64,000 nt of DNA from Grammothele lineata (GCA_002150815.3 NDFF03000047.1:1-64000), one strand, 5' to 3'. Counted from the stretch's first letter, positions 46,703 through 58,381 are shown. Numbers and translations: made by a program. Notes: generated by a model not told the origin, from the sequence alone.

Positions 46703-49700
46703 TACCAACGCCCGACGAAGGTGCGAAGAGGCTGGATTCTATCCGCGCTTGCCCGATCAGGACCGGGTCAGAGCAATCGGTCGTGGAGCGCGGCCTTCTC
46801 GCGAGTGCTCCGCGTGCCGTTCGCGTCCTCGTCGGAAACCACCGGTTGGGCCCGTGCTTGGTATCACGGAGGAGGATCTGGCAGAACGGAGCCGACGAGA
46901 GTGGAAGAGGTGATGAGTTTCCCTTCGTACTTGCCACAGCTGGTTCTGGATAAAGGTACTCCTCTACGCCGGCGCGGATCGTAGTGGAGCCCGGCCAGCG
47001 AGTCCAAGGGGTAGACATCGAAGTCGGCTTCTGCCGTGCTCACCTACTTGAACATCCATGCACAGAGCCCACAACGCACAGCACAAATCCATGTTTGGAA
47101 ACTGGTAACAAGACACCGAGCCCGGTCGGCGACTCAACCATGTGCACTGTGCGGCGCACGACCCTGCTGATCGGTCCACCAGCGAAGAGTAGGTGGCATA
47201 ATGAAGGGAACACCGCCGCCGGTGTCTTTGGGCGCACCTGCGCGCGCGCGGTCGTGCGCGCGCAGACTTGGTGCAGTGCCATGGCGGAGGAATGCAGCAC
47301 ACAACGGCGGACTTAGCCGAGGCCGCGAAGCTGCGAGCGCATCCGGCTTCTTGATGCGTTCCGACATGGCGCGGGGTTGCTGGGGAAATTGTAGTGCCGC
47401 AGGGAGCACCATAGAGTGGGTGGAGAGGTGAGCATGAGGTGCGCGCAAGCCACCTTGGCGACGACCAGAAGAATCGGCCCACCACACTGCGCCGGAAAAT
47501 GTGTTCGTGAGCACGGAATATTGTCCGAGGCACCCTTGTCGTCCTGCCAGACTTAGCATGAGAACACTGATCATGAGCATGGCGAGCTCGCTCAAAATGG
47601 CAACCTGTTTGCATTAGGCCAGCGGTGAGTGGGATCCCGACGACGCGACAGGGCACTTACTCACAAAACGACTCGTCATCCGGAAATGATCGTGGGTCTC
47701 CGCCGAAGAGACAAACTCTAAACGTAATCTTGAACACCAATGGCGCCGACGCGGTGAGCAAATCTAATTCACGATTCAGCTCCATGCGGTTACAAGATCA
47801 AAAAAACGTACTTAGGGTCCCCTATGGACCGTTCATAGACGACCCGGTTCCCCGAGATAGAGCTGAAACAGACGCCACATCGGTAAAATACCTATGACAG
47901 GGCTTCCAGCACTGAAACCCCAACATACTTAAACGGAGCGAGTGAAGGCGGCCAGCGTGAGATTCCGTACGACTTGTGGCGGAGTCGTTCGGCGCAGCCT
48001 CGAGTTAGATCGTCTGAGTGGACCAGTGCGGTTCGCGGGATGAGATCTATGACAGCGCTGCGTGTTCTCCGAGCCGGCAGGAGTCTTAAAGCATCCGGCA
48101 ACTCCCCGGAAGGGCGCTGAGAATATGCACGGACAGATACCGCCGGCTGTCTGCGAAGTGTTCTCGCATTGGCAGGCAAGGAAAGCAGCCTGGCGCCGGA
48201 GTGGACGCAGTACGTCTACACTGTCGGCGCCCATTCCTTTACTCGGCTGCGCCGCCAGGTGGTCATGTTGCCTCATCAACTGTCGCTGGGTGCCGTGAAG
48301 ACCACAAGAGATACTGCGATGTGGAAAGGAAGAATCTGTTGCTCGAGACGTCGTCAGTCCGAGACGGATCACACGAGTAGGATACGCACGTGAGGGCCAC
48401 CCCGAATCTGTCGGGGTGGATGTGGACAGCATGGCGCATGGAACTTCCACGCGGCTCAAGCGGAAGACAACTCCCAGGGAAGGCTGTAGCCGTGTGTATG
48501 ATCGGCCTCTTCGTAGAGGGACCGCGGTGGTGTCAGCCAAAGACGGGAACGGGACCGGCTCGCGGGCGCGCAGCTCGTTTCCATGGGTCGGAGAGTTCCT
48601 CGAAAGTTACTTTGACTTCGAGCGGGTGTTCACGGCAGACTGGAACGGAAGTGGTGAGACTGCTCCTCATTTTGTAACGCTCGTTACGCAAAATCAAGCC
48701 AGGACAACGATACTAACCAAAGATCCGTCAGCTACTAACGCCACAACCGCGGTGAATTGCGAATCATACATATACATGGCTTTGAATGGAGCAGTCGGCC
48801 ATCCCTGGTCGTTCCCGACTAGTGGAAATAGAAAGAGCGGTACCGGCTTCCAAGGGCTCCGACGGGCATTACGAAGCATTTGTCGAGCAGATGGTGGACG
48901 AAAAAGAAATGACGCTGTGGCGGTGGCAGCCGGCGCAAGTTCATTGGCAAGGCGGACCGGCGCCTGTGAATCGAACCGTTTGCGCCCAGCGCCTTGCTTC
49001 CTTGCTCTCATCTTCCTTGCTCGATATTTTCGCGATTCCTTGTCCATCACATCCACTCCCACTTCCACATCCAGGGTATCAAGGCACACAATAATGCATA
49101 ATGGAGAGCATATATCCGTGAAACCACATCTTTTGGTGCCCTTCCACGTTCGCAAGGGCCCTCATGGACTCCATCATGAAAGGGGAGGCTATGTTGCAAT
49201 ATGCCGTTATTGCGCGCTTCAACCACCATGATCACGGTCCCATACGTGTCATAACCGACGCGTGTCGCTATAAAGAGACGCGCCTAGTGCAAATCTGGTG
49301 AGTCTTCTGCTGTAGTTTGTTGCAAAATGCCTAGTGGGCGCTGAGCGTCCTGAGAGATGATGCTTTCTTCAGCTTACCACCGCAACCGCCGAGCTTCTTC
49401 AAATCTTTGTTGAGCGCTCGGTCCAGCGAGGAACATCCTCCCACCATCATAGGCATTCGCTCATGCTGTCCGTACCATTCCAATTCAGGTTCGCGTTGCG
49501 TTGCTTGCGACGGATGTGTTATTAATATTTATTGGTGCTATGAACAGCGTGGCTCCGGTTTTAACGCACCCAAAGATGTCCGCGGACCGGCAGAAGACTG
49601 TCTGTGGCCACCAGAAGACGGGGAGGGAGATAGCTTTTGCCACCGACTTTCGAGCGCAAGTGCCACAGCACGCGTCATGCCGTTCATTATGCGCTGCACA

Positions 49701-50442
49701 GCGTCTGCAGCGAACTCCCCGTCAAATCCGATCGGAAGGGCCACTGACTGCACGCGTCCCTGGCACTGTCAGCCTGGGCGGCGCAAAGAACGCCTTCCAA
49801 GCCCCGTGCACGTCCCTCTGTTCCCGCAGTGAGATTGGCGCGCATGATTTTCGCTCGGGAGGAATGCTCGACGGCCACGTTGGCAGCTCCTCCGAGCGAA
49901 GCATACTGAATCAGCACGCCTGCGCGACACCGCCTCGCGTCTCGCGGGCGTTACCCCAGGGTGCAAGCACCGATGCTCTGGCATTCGCCCCTCCACATCT
50001 GTCCGACCCTGAGCGCCAGCACGAAACGCGCGCCGCTTCGCAGTTCCCATCGTTCACCTCTGGGCATCATCCGCAACCTTCGCCTGACATTGATTGCGCG
50101 AATACCTGTGCCGGCCGGGGAGTTGCGCCCCCGGCGAGTGAGCTATAAGAAGCGTCCCATTTGCGACATCCCCCACAACCCAACTTTCAGCGGACATTCA
50201 TTCTCGCTCGCTCGAGCGCCCCTCACGCCTTCCCTTTTCCTCTGGAGGCCTTCCATAGAATCTCTTCCCTTAATTTCGTCTAATCTTCGTCATCTTCTCT
50301 AATCCTACTCAACCTCTCTAATTCGGAGCATCGCCACCTCGTCTTACTCCGGCCTCTACCGCTCCACCTTCTCTCGCGGACCACCAGACTCATTCACTCG
50401 CACAAGCAACCACCGGAGCCTTTTACACACCCCATACACACC
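46703..50442. other. 3.7 kb gene-poor interval right of the transposon
   Basis: Open frames such as 48416-49231 (271 codons, plus) and 49501-50148 (plus) have no recognised domain or paralogue. The last 250 bp before micro-gene A are strongly pyrimidine-rich, resembling a long fungal 5' leader. Confidence 0.4.
50144..50149 (+). promoter_or_regulatory. TATA box of micro-gene A
   Basis: TATAAG about 295 bp upstream of the start codon at 50443, followed by a C/T-rich leader typical of well-expressed fungal genes. Confidence 0.5.
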
Positions 50443-50565
50443 ATGTCGGCCTCTACCTTCTCCACCCCCATGTCCTTCTCGCAGCCCGCGACGAAGCCAA
50501 AGCCCAGCACATCGCAGAGCGTCATCCGCGCGAACGCTGGCGCCGTCTCGCCCGTCTTCTTCTGA
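50443..50565 (+). CDS. Micro-gene A of the P-V-F-F family
   Basis: A 40-residue frame. Ser/Thr/Pro-rich start ('MSASTFSTPMSFSQPATKP'), then 'STSQSVIRANAGAVSPVFF' at the very end. The start codon context is ACACACC-ATG, close to the fungal optimum, and the leader between the TATAAG box and ATG is long and pyrimidine-rich, so this copy looks expressed. No signal peptide, transmembrane segment or CaaX box. It shares the spaced C-terminal motif with micro-genes B and C. The role is unknown; a regulatory or stress micropeptide is a guess only. Confidence 0.7.
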   Translation: MSASTFSTPMSFSQPATKPKPSTSQSVIRANAGAVSPVFF

Positions 50566-51353
50566 GCGCGCGTGCTTCGCCGCCGCCGCCATCGTCGCCA
50601 TCGTCGCCACCGCGCATCTCCGAACGCGCGCGACCATCATCATTCCGACCGATTTCTCGCAGTACTCCACTCCATCGCTTCGCCGCCCACGCGCCTTCGA
50701 GGAGCTTTCTGCTGGCTTACGCGTTCCCCGGCGTGACCGAGGAGATCCGCCGGGCCTCTACGCAACCCCGGAACTCACTCACCCACCGAACTATCATACC
50801 GCCAACTCGTGCGCGATACGCGCTATAATTGGCCCACCCGGGTGCGCATGCGCCCATAATTTGGTCGTCGCTCTATGGAGCCCACCTGCGCCCCGTGCGC
50901 GTTCCCCTGGAGGCAAAATAGGACCATGATGTTATGTTACGTTCTCCCCTAGTACTCGACATGCAGCTATGGCCTGCGTACTTATCGATGTATTTATCTT
51001 GCTCGCGCATCCGCCTCCTCTCCCTCGCCGTGCTGCGGCCCTGTCCAGCTTGTACCTTACTGTAGCCTTCTCGTGTCTTGTAGTCTTCTGCCGCCGTGCC
51101 CTCGCGCGCTCGCCGCATACGTAGCTCCCTTGTAATCTGTGTAATCCTCGCTCCCTTTGACCCACTTGCCTATCGTACATCCAAATATAGCGCACATGCT
51201 TTCTCTGTCGACTTGACGTTCGCTCTCGGGAACTGTAGTCCGACATGAGCCCATGAGCTCGCGACTATTCCAGTGAAGCGCCACTCACCAAACCCCAACG
51301 CCTCATCGACGTCCATCCATCCGGCCGCCAGTATTCTCGGGACGATCCCCATC
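50566..51353. other. Intergenic between micro-gene A and the F-box gene
   Basis: Holds the 3' regions of two convergent genes. Nothing else is supported. Confidence 0.4.
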
Positions 51354-53018
51354 CTAAGGGCCGCCAAAGAACCCCCAATCCGGCCAGACACTCCTCTCCC
51401 CCCAGCTCCTCGGCAACGCTGCGCCACGTGTGCCCTGCACAACCAGCTCGTCCACAAAGGCTTTCATCGGACGCGCGATAGTATGGTACGTCGGCGGGCA
51501 CTGCATACACAGCCTGTGGACCCGCGCGCCGGCAGCCGCGCGCGCCTCGACGAGGCGCGACGCCCACAACACGGACGCGCGCACCTCGAGATCGTCCCAG
51601 CACCCCACGGCGAGAGTCGCGAGCTGCGGGCACACCAGGCCGTCCGTCTGTGCGCCTGCAGCGAGACCCCCAGGAGCCACGTTGGGAGGGGTAAGGATGC
51701 CTCTGGCGGCGTCAGAGAGCGCGAGTGCGTGCGCGAGCTCGTACGCGCGTGTGCGGTCGGGCACGGCGACGGACAAGCGGGTGAGGTGGGGGAGCGCGCG
51801 GAGGAACGGCGGGTAAGCGATGAGCGCGACAGCGCCGCGGGACGCGGTGAGCGCCGTCGTGCGCGCGAAGAGCGGGGCGGAGAACGCGGGGATGAGGGCG
51901 GCGGCGACGTCCCCTACGGGGACTGTGGTCGCGGTCGCGACGTTGAGGAAGAGGCCGCCGTGGCCGGAGGGCGAGGCGAACTCGATGCGGTAGGAGTGGA
52001 TGACGCTGCGGATGGGGGCGCTCTCGACGGGCTCGGTGATGCGCAGTTGGGTCGACCCTTCGGGTGGGGAGTGATGACTGAGAGGGATGTTAGGGAGCAT
52101 GGCGAGGTCCCAAAGAGTTACAGGATCTATGTGGACAAGTGCTGTAGGGGGAAACTCGGTGTGAGCGAGGATCCATATGGAATGTTGAAGTCGCAGACGC
52201 AGCCTGCGGAGGTAGGGCAGATACACGATGTTCGCAGAATTTAGATACTGCTGTGGCAAAGCAGTTTCCCGAGCAGAATGTATGAGTATGTCCTGTAGCT
52301 GCGGGCACCGAGAGAGGAGGGATAAGATATCTGTGAGAGCAGGAACTCCGACAAGATGATCCAAGAGAAGGTGCGTGAGATTGGGGAAATCGTCCGTTGG
52401 TATAATCCTCGCGTTGTATATAGAAAGGTTCCGTAGATCTTGCGCTTGTCCAGAGAATAGCGAGTAAGACACCTCAGGGAGGGCCCCTCGTGGCCAGAAA
52501 TGAAGATTCAACGTGCACGTTTTGAGGTCAGGAGCAACTATGGATAGCAGATTCCGTGGATCCCATCTTCTACACCAGTTGATGACAGTGTCCTTCATGA
52601 GGAGGTGTTGGATGCGTGATGGCTCGTCGCGGAAGAGCTCTGCGGCCGACTCCACATCATCCTGCACCAGCACGTAGAGCGGCGCGCTACGTGATCTATC
52701 AACATAGTTCATGTACGGGGTATTATCCGGTCCGCCGCAGATTATGCCGGACCACAAAAACGACGTGGAGAGGACCATCGAGCGCCAGTGTTTGCACACC
52801 AGACCGAGACGGAGTGCCGCTTTAGGCGAGGGGAGCGAGAAAGGGTGAACAATTTGTGTTCCTTCTCGTTTCTCCTCCGTCACATGAAGCATGAAGATAT
52901 GTGAGAGAAGTTCAGGCGGGAGCATGTTGATGGGAGCTGCTGCGTTGAGAAGGGTCCCAACGGCAGAGGAGGCATTCGCCAAAACATTGGACAATGATTG
53001 GAGCTGAGACATATTCAC
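51354..53018 (-). CDS. F-box protein with degenerate LRR region
   Basis: Single exon of 554 residues. An F-box-like segment at about 31-85 reads 'INMLPPELLSHIFMLHV' then 'ALRLGLVCKHWRSMVLSTSFLWSGI'. Repeated Leu-rich strands follow ('LKTCTLNLHFW', 'LRNLSIYNARIIP', 'FPNLTHLLLDHLVG', 'CPQLQDILIHSA', 'LRRLRLRLQHS'), as in the large basidiomycete F-box/LRR family. The F-box would dock on Skp1 in an SCF ubiquitin ligase, with the LRR-like part selecting a target; the target is unknown. A Met two codons later (53012) is equally possible. The last 150 residues are much more GC-rich and Ala-rich than the first 300. Confidence 0.82.
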   Translation of the reverse strand: MNMSQLQSLSNVLANASSAVGTLLNAAAPINMLPPELLSHIFMLHVTEEKREGTQIVHPFSLPSPKAALRLGLVCKHWRSMVLSTSFLWSGIICGGPDNTPYMNYVDRSRSAPLYVLVQDDVESAAELFRDEPSRIQHLLMKDTVINWCRRWDPRNLLSIVAPDLKTCTLNLHFWPRGALPEVSYSLFSGQAQDLRNLSIYNARIIPTDDFPNLTHLLLDHLVGVPALTDILSLLSRCPQLQDILIHSARETALPQQYLNSANIVYLPYLRRLRLRLQHSIWILAHTEFPPTALVHIDPVTLWDLAMLPNIPLSHHSPPEGSTQLRITEPVESAPIRSVIHSYRIEFASPSGHGGLFLNVATATTVPVGDVAAALIPAFSAPLFARTTALTASRGAVALIAYPPFLRALPHLTRLSVAVPDRTRAYELAHALALSDAARGILTPPNVAPGGLAAGAQTDGLVCPQLATLAVGCWDDLEVRASVLWASRLVEARAAAGARVHRLCMQCPPTYHTIARPMKAFVDELVVQGTRGAALPRSWGERSVWPDWGFFGGP

Positions 53019-53707
53019 TATCAGCTTGACTCAATACAACAGAAATTGAAGAAGTTCACGGTATCAATGTATGGCTTTTGCGACCTGTACGAAGCACCTT
53101 CTGTGAGCAAGCGAATTTCTCGGCATGTTTGAGAGTATCCTTACGAACCTGTGATTCGGAACGTCAAGAGTGCGTATCTTCTCACAAATGCCCCACGCAG
53201 CATCCAAAACGTTCAGTGCTGGAGTGTCCATGGCAAAGGCTGCAGCAAATTGCGTTCAGCACACCTCAGAGGTGACCGGTGACCGGTGGGGTACTGCCAA
53301 CCTCGGATTATTGACGCAGTTCACAGAATGTATTCAACTTAGTGAAGCGTTCCAGCAGAATATCAGAAGTGCCAAAGCAACTAAGAAAGATTGTGTACTA
53401 CCTACCAATATTTGACGACTGTGATCACGCAGCGCTGGTTGTATCCGGGTGTGCCACCGCCAGGCGTCCGAGTGGTTGGTATGAGAGTGCCGCAGTGCAC
53501 CGTGTGGCGCTTACGCCGCGAGCTCACGAATCGGAATGCGGATCAAATATCCGGGCCACGCGAGCCAGCCCTAACCCTGGGCTCACTTCCCACACGTGAT
53601 GTCAAGAATTTTGGACTTTGCGCTTTCCGCCTGGAGCGCCTGCAGAACGCTTGTCTCGCCGTCCTCCCTCCCGTCCCTCTTTCCCCTTTCCATACTTCCC
53701 GCCTACG
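53019..53707. other. Divergent promoter region, F-box and L1-domain genes
   Basis: 689 bp between two start codons pointing away from each other. A C/T-rich stretch (about 53655-53705) immediately precedes the L1-domain gene and is typical of fungal ribosome-biogenesis promoters. No gene is seen. Confidence 0.45.
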
Positions 53708-55958
53708 ATGTCTCTCATCGACGGACACGTCCCTGAAGCGCAGTGCAAGCGCGCGGTCGAGGCGCTGCTCAGCCATGCCACCAAATTCGAGGCACAAAAA
53801 GCAGAGACCGAGTTGCTCCCCGGCAAGGAGCAGAATGTTTGGCTTGTGGTGAACACCAAGGTCATGCATCCCGAGAAGAAGATCAAGCCAGCACGGATGT
53901 ATGTCTTCCTGTTACTCTGCGCTTCATGGCATTTCTGAGTGAGATCGCACAAGACCTGTCAAGTACCCTATTGTGGACCCTCGCACAAGTGCCGTCTGTC
54001 TCATCGTGAAGGACCCGCAGCGCGAGTACAAGGACCTCATCGCTAAAGAAGGTATCAAGTTCATCTCGCGCGTTGTCGATATCAGGCACCTCAAGGGGAA
54101 GTGGAAGCCGTTTGAGGCGCGGCGTCTGCTGCTGAAGGAGAATGGTCTCTTCCTGGCGGACGAGCGGGTGGTGCCATTGCTCCCCAACCTGCTCGGGAAG
54201 ATTTTCTTCAATGCCAAAAAGTGAGTATCATTGCTATCACGTCGTAGGCGATTCCTCAGTTTCGTCCAAGGCAACCTATCCCAGTCTGCGTGACCCGCAA
54301 GGACCTCAAGGGCGAGCTCGAGCGCGCTATTTCCTCCACCTACTTCCACCAGAATCAAGGCACATGCACGTACGTCCGTCACCTCTTCCTCGCTACGTGT
54401 TTCATGTCTTACGGTTCATCATAGCTCTGTCAAGATCGGCACGGTTTCCCAGAAGCCGGCACAGGTCCTCGCAAATCTCCAATCCGCGCTGCCGGAGGTC
54501 GTCAAGCACATCAAGGGCGGCTGGGACAACGTCCAAAGCTTCTTCATCAAGACCAACTCGTCTGCCGCCCTTCCCATCTGGCAATGCGATCTTGGCACCG
54601 ATGCTGGCGGGCGCTGGCAAGGCCTAGTTCAAGTCGAGAGCGAGGGGGAGGACGCGGAGATGGAAGACGCTGAGAGTGGGTCGAGTGCTGGCGAGGACGC
54701 GGAGATGGAGGTCGAGGAGCCTCCAGTACGTGCGGCAAAGGGCAAAGGCAAGAAGCGCGCGGCGGAGGAGACTGAAGGCGAGAAGGAGCAGCCGAAGAAA
54801 AAGGCCAAGGCGGCTGCGACCGAGCCTGCACCTGCTGCGTCTGCGAAGGCGAGCGGCGAGAAGGCAAAGGCGAAGCCCAAGGCGACGGAGAGCTTAGCGT
54901 CGACGTCTGAAGCAGCACCCACCAAGAAACGTCGCAAATCCGTCGTCGAGCCCCCACCCGTCCCTGCCCTCGCACCCGAAACCCCTGCCGCACCAGAGCC
55001 CGCGCCATCAGACGTCGCGCCAGAGAAGGAGAAGCGCAAGCGCAAGAAGTCCAAGACCTCTCCCGAGGACGCTGGGCTGCAAGTCGCCGTCGCGGAGTCT
55101 GCTCCCGCCGCCGCCGCCGCTGCCCTTCCTCCCTCAACGGACGTCGACGCCCCCGCACCTCAAAAGAAGGAGAAGCGGAAGAAGGCGCGCGCCGCTGCTG
55201 CTGCCGCCGCCGCCGCTCTCTCTACCCACCCCTCCTCCTCGGCAGGCTCCGACGCCACCGCCGGCCCGACCCCCGCCGCCGAGCCCGTGACCCCCGCCGC
55301 GGCGGGGAAGAAGAAGCGGCGCGCGTCGGCGGTGGACTTCTTCGAGGAGAGCCAGGCGGGTGCGGGCGCGACACCCAGCGCCACCGCCGTCCCGCCCAAC
55401 ACGCCCGCCACTGCGGCCGGAGACGGGGAGGCCCCCGCGAAACGCAAGAAGCGCACTAAGGCGGCGGCGGTGCCGGAGACCCCAGTGTCGACTGCCATTG
55501 CGAAACTTGCGACGCACGAGGCCGAAGGACAGGCTGAGGCTGAGGGAGATGGAGAGGGCGCCGCGCCGAACGGGAGGAAGCCGAGGAAAAGGAAGCAATT
55601 GAGGGATGCTGCTGCCGCCGCCGCCGCAGAGGCCCACGATGGAGAGCAGGGTGAGTCCGCCCCCGTCGCGCCTACACCCGCAGCGGAGGCGGCACCAGCC
55701 GCGGAGGGGGAGAAGAAGAAGAAGCGGAAGCACAAGGCGAAGGACGCCGCCGCAGCGCCTGAGGGTGCTGAGGAGACGCAAGCCCAAGATGTTCCCGTAA
55801 GCGCGCCCGAGGCGGCGACGGTGAGCACGGAGGAGATCAAGCAGAAGAAGCGTGCTGTCGCGGGCGTGGAGAAGAAAAAGGAGAAGGTCCTGAGTGGGAA
55901 GCCGGCGGCGAAGAGCGCGAAGGACGCAGTGGTGGGCAAGAAGTCGAAAAAGCTCTAG
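53708..55958 (+). CDS. Nucleolar ribosomal-L1-domain protein, Cic1/RSL1D1-like
   Basis: Four exons (53708-53898, 53954-54220, 54271-54369, 54425-55958) encode 696 residues. The ribosomal L1-like domain fills about 10-290: 'NVWLVVNTK', 'PVKYPIVDP', 'CLIVKDPQREYKDLI', 'LPNLLGKIFF', 'VKIGTVSQKPAQVLANLQ' and 'VQSFFIKTNSS'. The remaining about 400 residues are a low-complexity tail of Lys-rich clusters alternating with Ala/Glu/Pro, like nucleolar proteins of the Cic1/Utp30/RSL1D1 group that act in large-subunit rRNA processing. Which member of the group it is cannot be settled here. The long Ala/Arg-rich frames antisense to the tail are artefacts of its repetitive codons. Confidence 0.88.
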
Positions 55959-56449
55959 CTGTGAGCATCGTAGGGGTCGGGCAGGCGCGTTATGCTTCGC
56001 GGTCTTGATTCAGCTGGAGTATCTAAGTAGCTTGACGTTCCTCGAGCCTGAGCTCGCGACGATTGTGCGGCAATCGACGCTGGATTGGACTGCTATGTAC
56101 AGTCATGCGTGCGTCCGAATTGTGCGCAGATGCAAGTGCAGGTGTAGGTGCAGATGAAAGCGAGAATGAGTGATATGCATAGTGAAGTAATGTCTGGTGG
56201 TCAGGTGTGACTGGATGCACAGTGCGGTGTGGTGAGTGGATAGCAAGTATGTACGGTGGCTCGTGAAGTGGCGTGACGGAGCGTGAATGGGATGGGATGG
56301 ATACAGCAGAGAACACTAGTGGTACAAACGGGCAGGAAGTGTCATAGCGACCGAAAGCGACGACGATAAGCACTGTGCGGAGAGAGGGCGCAGTAGCACG
56401 AACGGATCCGGAAGGCGAGGGCGGCGCACAGCGCACGACATTAATTGAT
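55959..56449. other. 3' intergenic between convergent genes
   Basis: Contains the 3' ends of the L1-domain gene and of MYND gene 1. No further feature supported. Confidence 0.4.
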
Positions 56450-57387
56450 TCATTCATGCCATGCCCACGGATCACGGTGGTCTTTATTGAAGACCCTGGT
56501 GACAGTACCGCAGTTGTCGCACGCGCGGGGGGCCGATTCGTACACCTGGCTCGAGTACGTCGTGCCGTGCAGCGGCTCGGGGTGGCGGTCGCCCGAGTAC
56601 GCGCGGCCGCGACCGTTCGAGTGGTACCAGCGGGGCTCCATGAGGCAGTATTTCTTGCCAAAGTTCGAGTTCGGGCAGTAGCACGTCCCTGTGTGACAGG
56701 GCGGCAGGTCAGCGCGCATGGCACGTGCCGCCGACGGGGCTGCTTCCCGACAACGTGGAGAAGGCCCGGTAGATGGCGGGGGCCCTCGAGGCCAGGCCGG
56801 GTCCGAGAAAAGACTGAGTTTAAGGACAGGCGCGGATACATCTGGGACGGGACACCTGACCTCGAGGGCATGCGGGAGCGGGCGGGACATGGGCAGGAAC
56901 GGACGGGGCGTACCTCGGGAATGGTGCGACTCGCATGAGCCGCACACCTGGTAGCCACAGTCCTTGCACATGGCGAGGCGGCGGACCTCGACCTCCTTAG
57001 CATTGCAGCCCGTGCATTGGCCGACGGGGGGCCGCTTGGGCGGGGTCATAGCAATGCGGGTGTTGATCTCGTTCAGCTTCTGGTGGATCTTGCACGCCCG
57101 TTGGTGGTTCCTGCGCCAGTCTGCGTCCCGGCAGCGAGTTCTGCATTGACGACATCGGGAGTTCAACGACTGGCATTCGCACGGCGACGCTACATGGGAA
57201 TGAATGGAAGAGCCACTCACGAGCAGTATCGCGTGGTCTTGCAAGCCGAGCACGCGAATGGAGCTTCGTTATTGCAGACCTCGCAGAACGCATACCCACA
57301 ACGGTCCTCCTCGAGGGGATGCGGGGGCTCGGGGCGGAGGAAGGCCGCGAGGGTGATAATGACCATGGCGCCGGCGAGCGTCGACAT
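56450..57387 (-). CDS. MYND-type zinc-finger protein 1
   Basis: Three exons (57221-57387, 56914-57140, 56450-56688) give 210 residues. The MYND finger is split by intron 1: 'CEVC..EAPFACSACKTTRYCS' joins 'TRCRDADWRRNHQRAC'. A second Cys cluster follows ('CTGCNAKEVEV', 'CKDCGYQVCGSCESHH'), then a third conserved block 'TCYCPNSNFGKKYCLMEPRWYH' (cysteine and tryptophan positions shared with the neighbour) and 'CDNCGTVTRVF'. MYND domains bind proline-rich peptides; the other two blocks look zinc-binding but unassigned. The start at 57387 aligns with the neighbour's N-terminus; 57366 is also possible. It is a tandem paralogue of the gene at 57702-58381. Confidence 0.8.
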
Positions 57388-57701
57388 CGAGAGGAGGAGC
57401 ATGGCAAGTGTCGCTGCCAAAGGCGAGAGGTGGTGGTTCAGGAGCAGAACGACGGCTGGGCCAGGCGCTCGTGTGCCGCGGTTCTGGCCCACGGACCGAA
57501 CGCGTCGGTCACGGCTACGTCACCTGTGACCGCGCGTGTCCGACGCGTCGACGCGTCGGCTCGGTCCGACGTTGCCGGCGGACTCCTTCAGACCCGAAAG
57601 CACTCGAATGAAGCAAAGGAGACAAGCATTATCACGTCGCGAATACAAAAACAACTCGTACACCTAACCCTACATTCTGAGTACACAGGCCTCTAGACCA
57701 A
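57388..57701. other. Spacer between tandem MYND genes
   Basis: 314 bp, promoter of MYND gene 1 and 3' flank of MYND gene 2. Nothing else seen. Confidence 0.4.
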
Positions 57702-58381
57702 TCAGCAATATTCCTTCTTGAGCATCTTCGCCACTTGGCCACAGTTTCTGCACGCCCGGGGCTCCGGTTCAAAAGCATCCTCTGGGAAGTCAAAGAGCTC
57801 CTCTGGATGGCGGTCGCCCTTGTAAGCTCTCCCATTGCCGTCCGTATGGTACCAGCGCGGCTCCATCTCGCAGTAGTTCCTTCCAAAGTTGGCGTTTGGG
57901 CAGTAGCAAGTGCCTATGCGACGCTTAATCCACGAGAGGCAGACAAGGAATCGTTTCTCTGAACTCACCATTGCTATGGTCACAGGCGCACGACTCGCAC
58001 GCGACGTAGCCGCAGGACTCACACTCGTCCTCGCATGGGTAGTCCCTGCTGAACTTCACGTTGCAACCCGTGCAGCGCTTTGAATCTGGACGCGGTTGAG
58101 TCCGTGGTTGGTCGTTGTACCTGTTGAGGACCTGCTGCATCTCGCATGTCTTCTTGTGCAGCTTCCAGTCGGCTTTCTGGCACTTTTCGCTGAAGAAGAA
58201 CACATCGATTAGCCTCGACACGCGCGCGATATATGAGATGTAGCGATGCTTACGAGCAGTAGCGCGCATGCTTGCACGCGGAACAGACGCGCGAGGCGGC
58301 CTCGCCGCAGAACTCACAGGGCATCGATCTCAGCTGCTTCAGGAGCTGCTCGAGCCTTTGCGCGCCATCCAGAGTGTCCAT
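57702..58381 (-). CDS. MYND-type zinc-finger protein 2
   Basis: Three exons (58254-58381, 57969-58189, 57702-57913) give 186 residues. The MYND finger again straddles intron 1 ('CEFCGEAASRVCSACKHARYCS' joined to 'EKCQKADWKLHKKTC'). Then come 'CTGCNVKF', 'CESCGYVACESCACDHSNG', and the shared 'TCYCPNANFGRNYCEMEPRWYH' region with 'GRAYKGDRHPEE', ending in 'CRNCGQVAKMLKKEYC'. Both intron positions match MYND gene 1, which proves tandem duplication. The gene is divergent from the Cdc15-type kinase, 349 bp between starts. The function is unknown beyond likely protein-protein binding through the zinc finger. Confidence 0.82.

Noticed and set aside
48416..49231. 271-codon plus-strand open frame
   Set aside because: No recognisable domain, no plausible promoter or paralogue, overlapped by other frames of similar quality.
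54547..55939. Large Ala- and Arg-rich minus-strand frames antisense to the L1-domain gene tail
   Set aside because: They mirror the repetitive Lys/Glu/Ala codons of the coding strand; no homology or start context.
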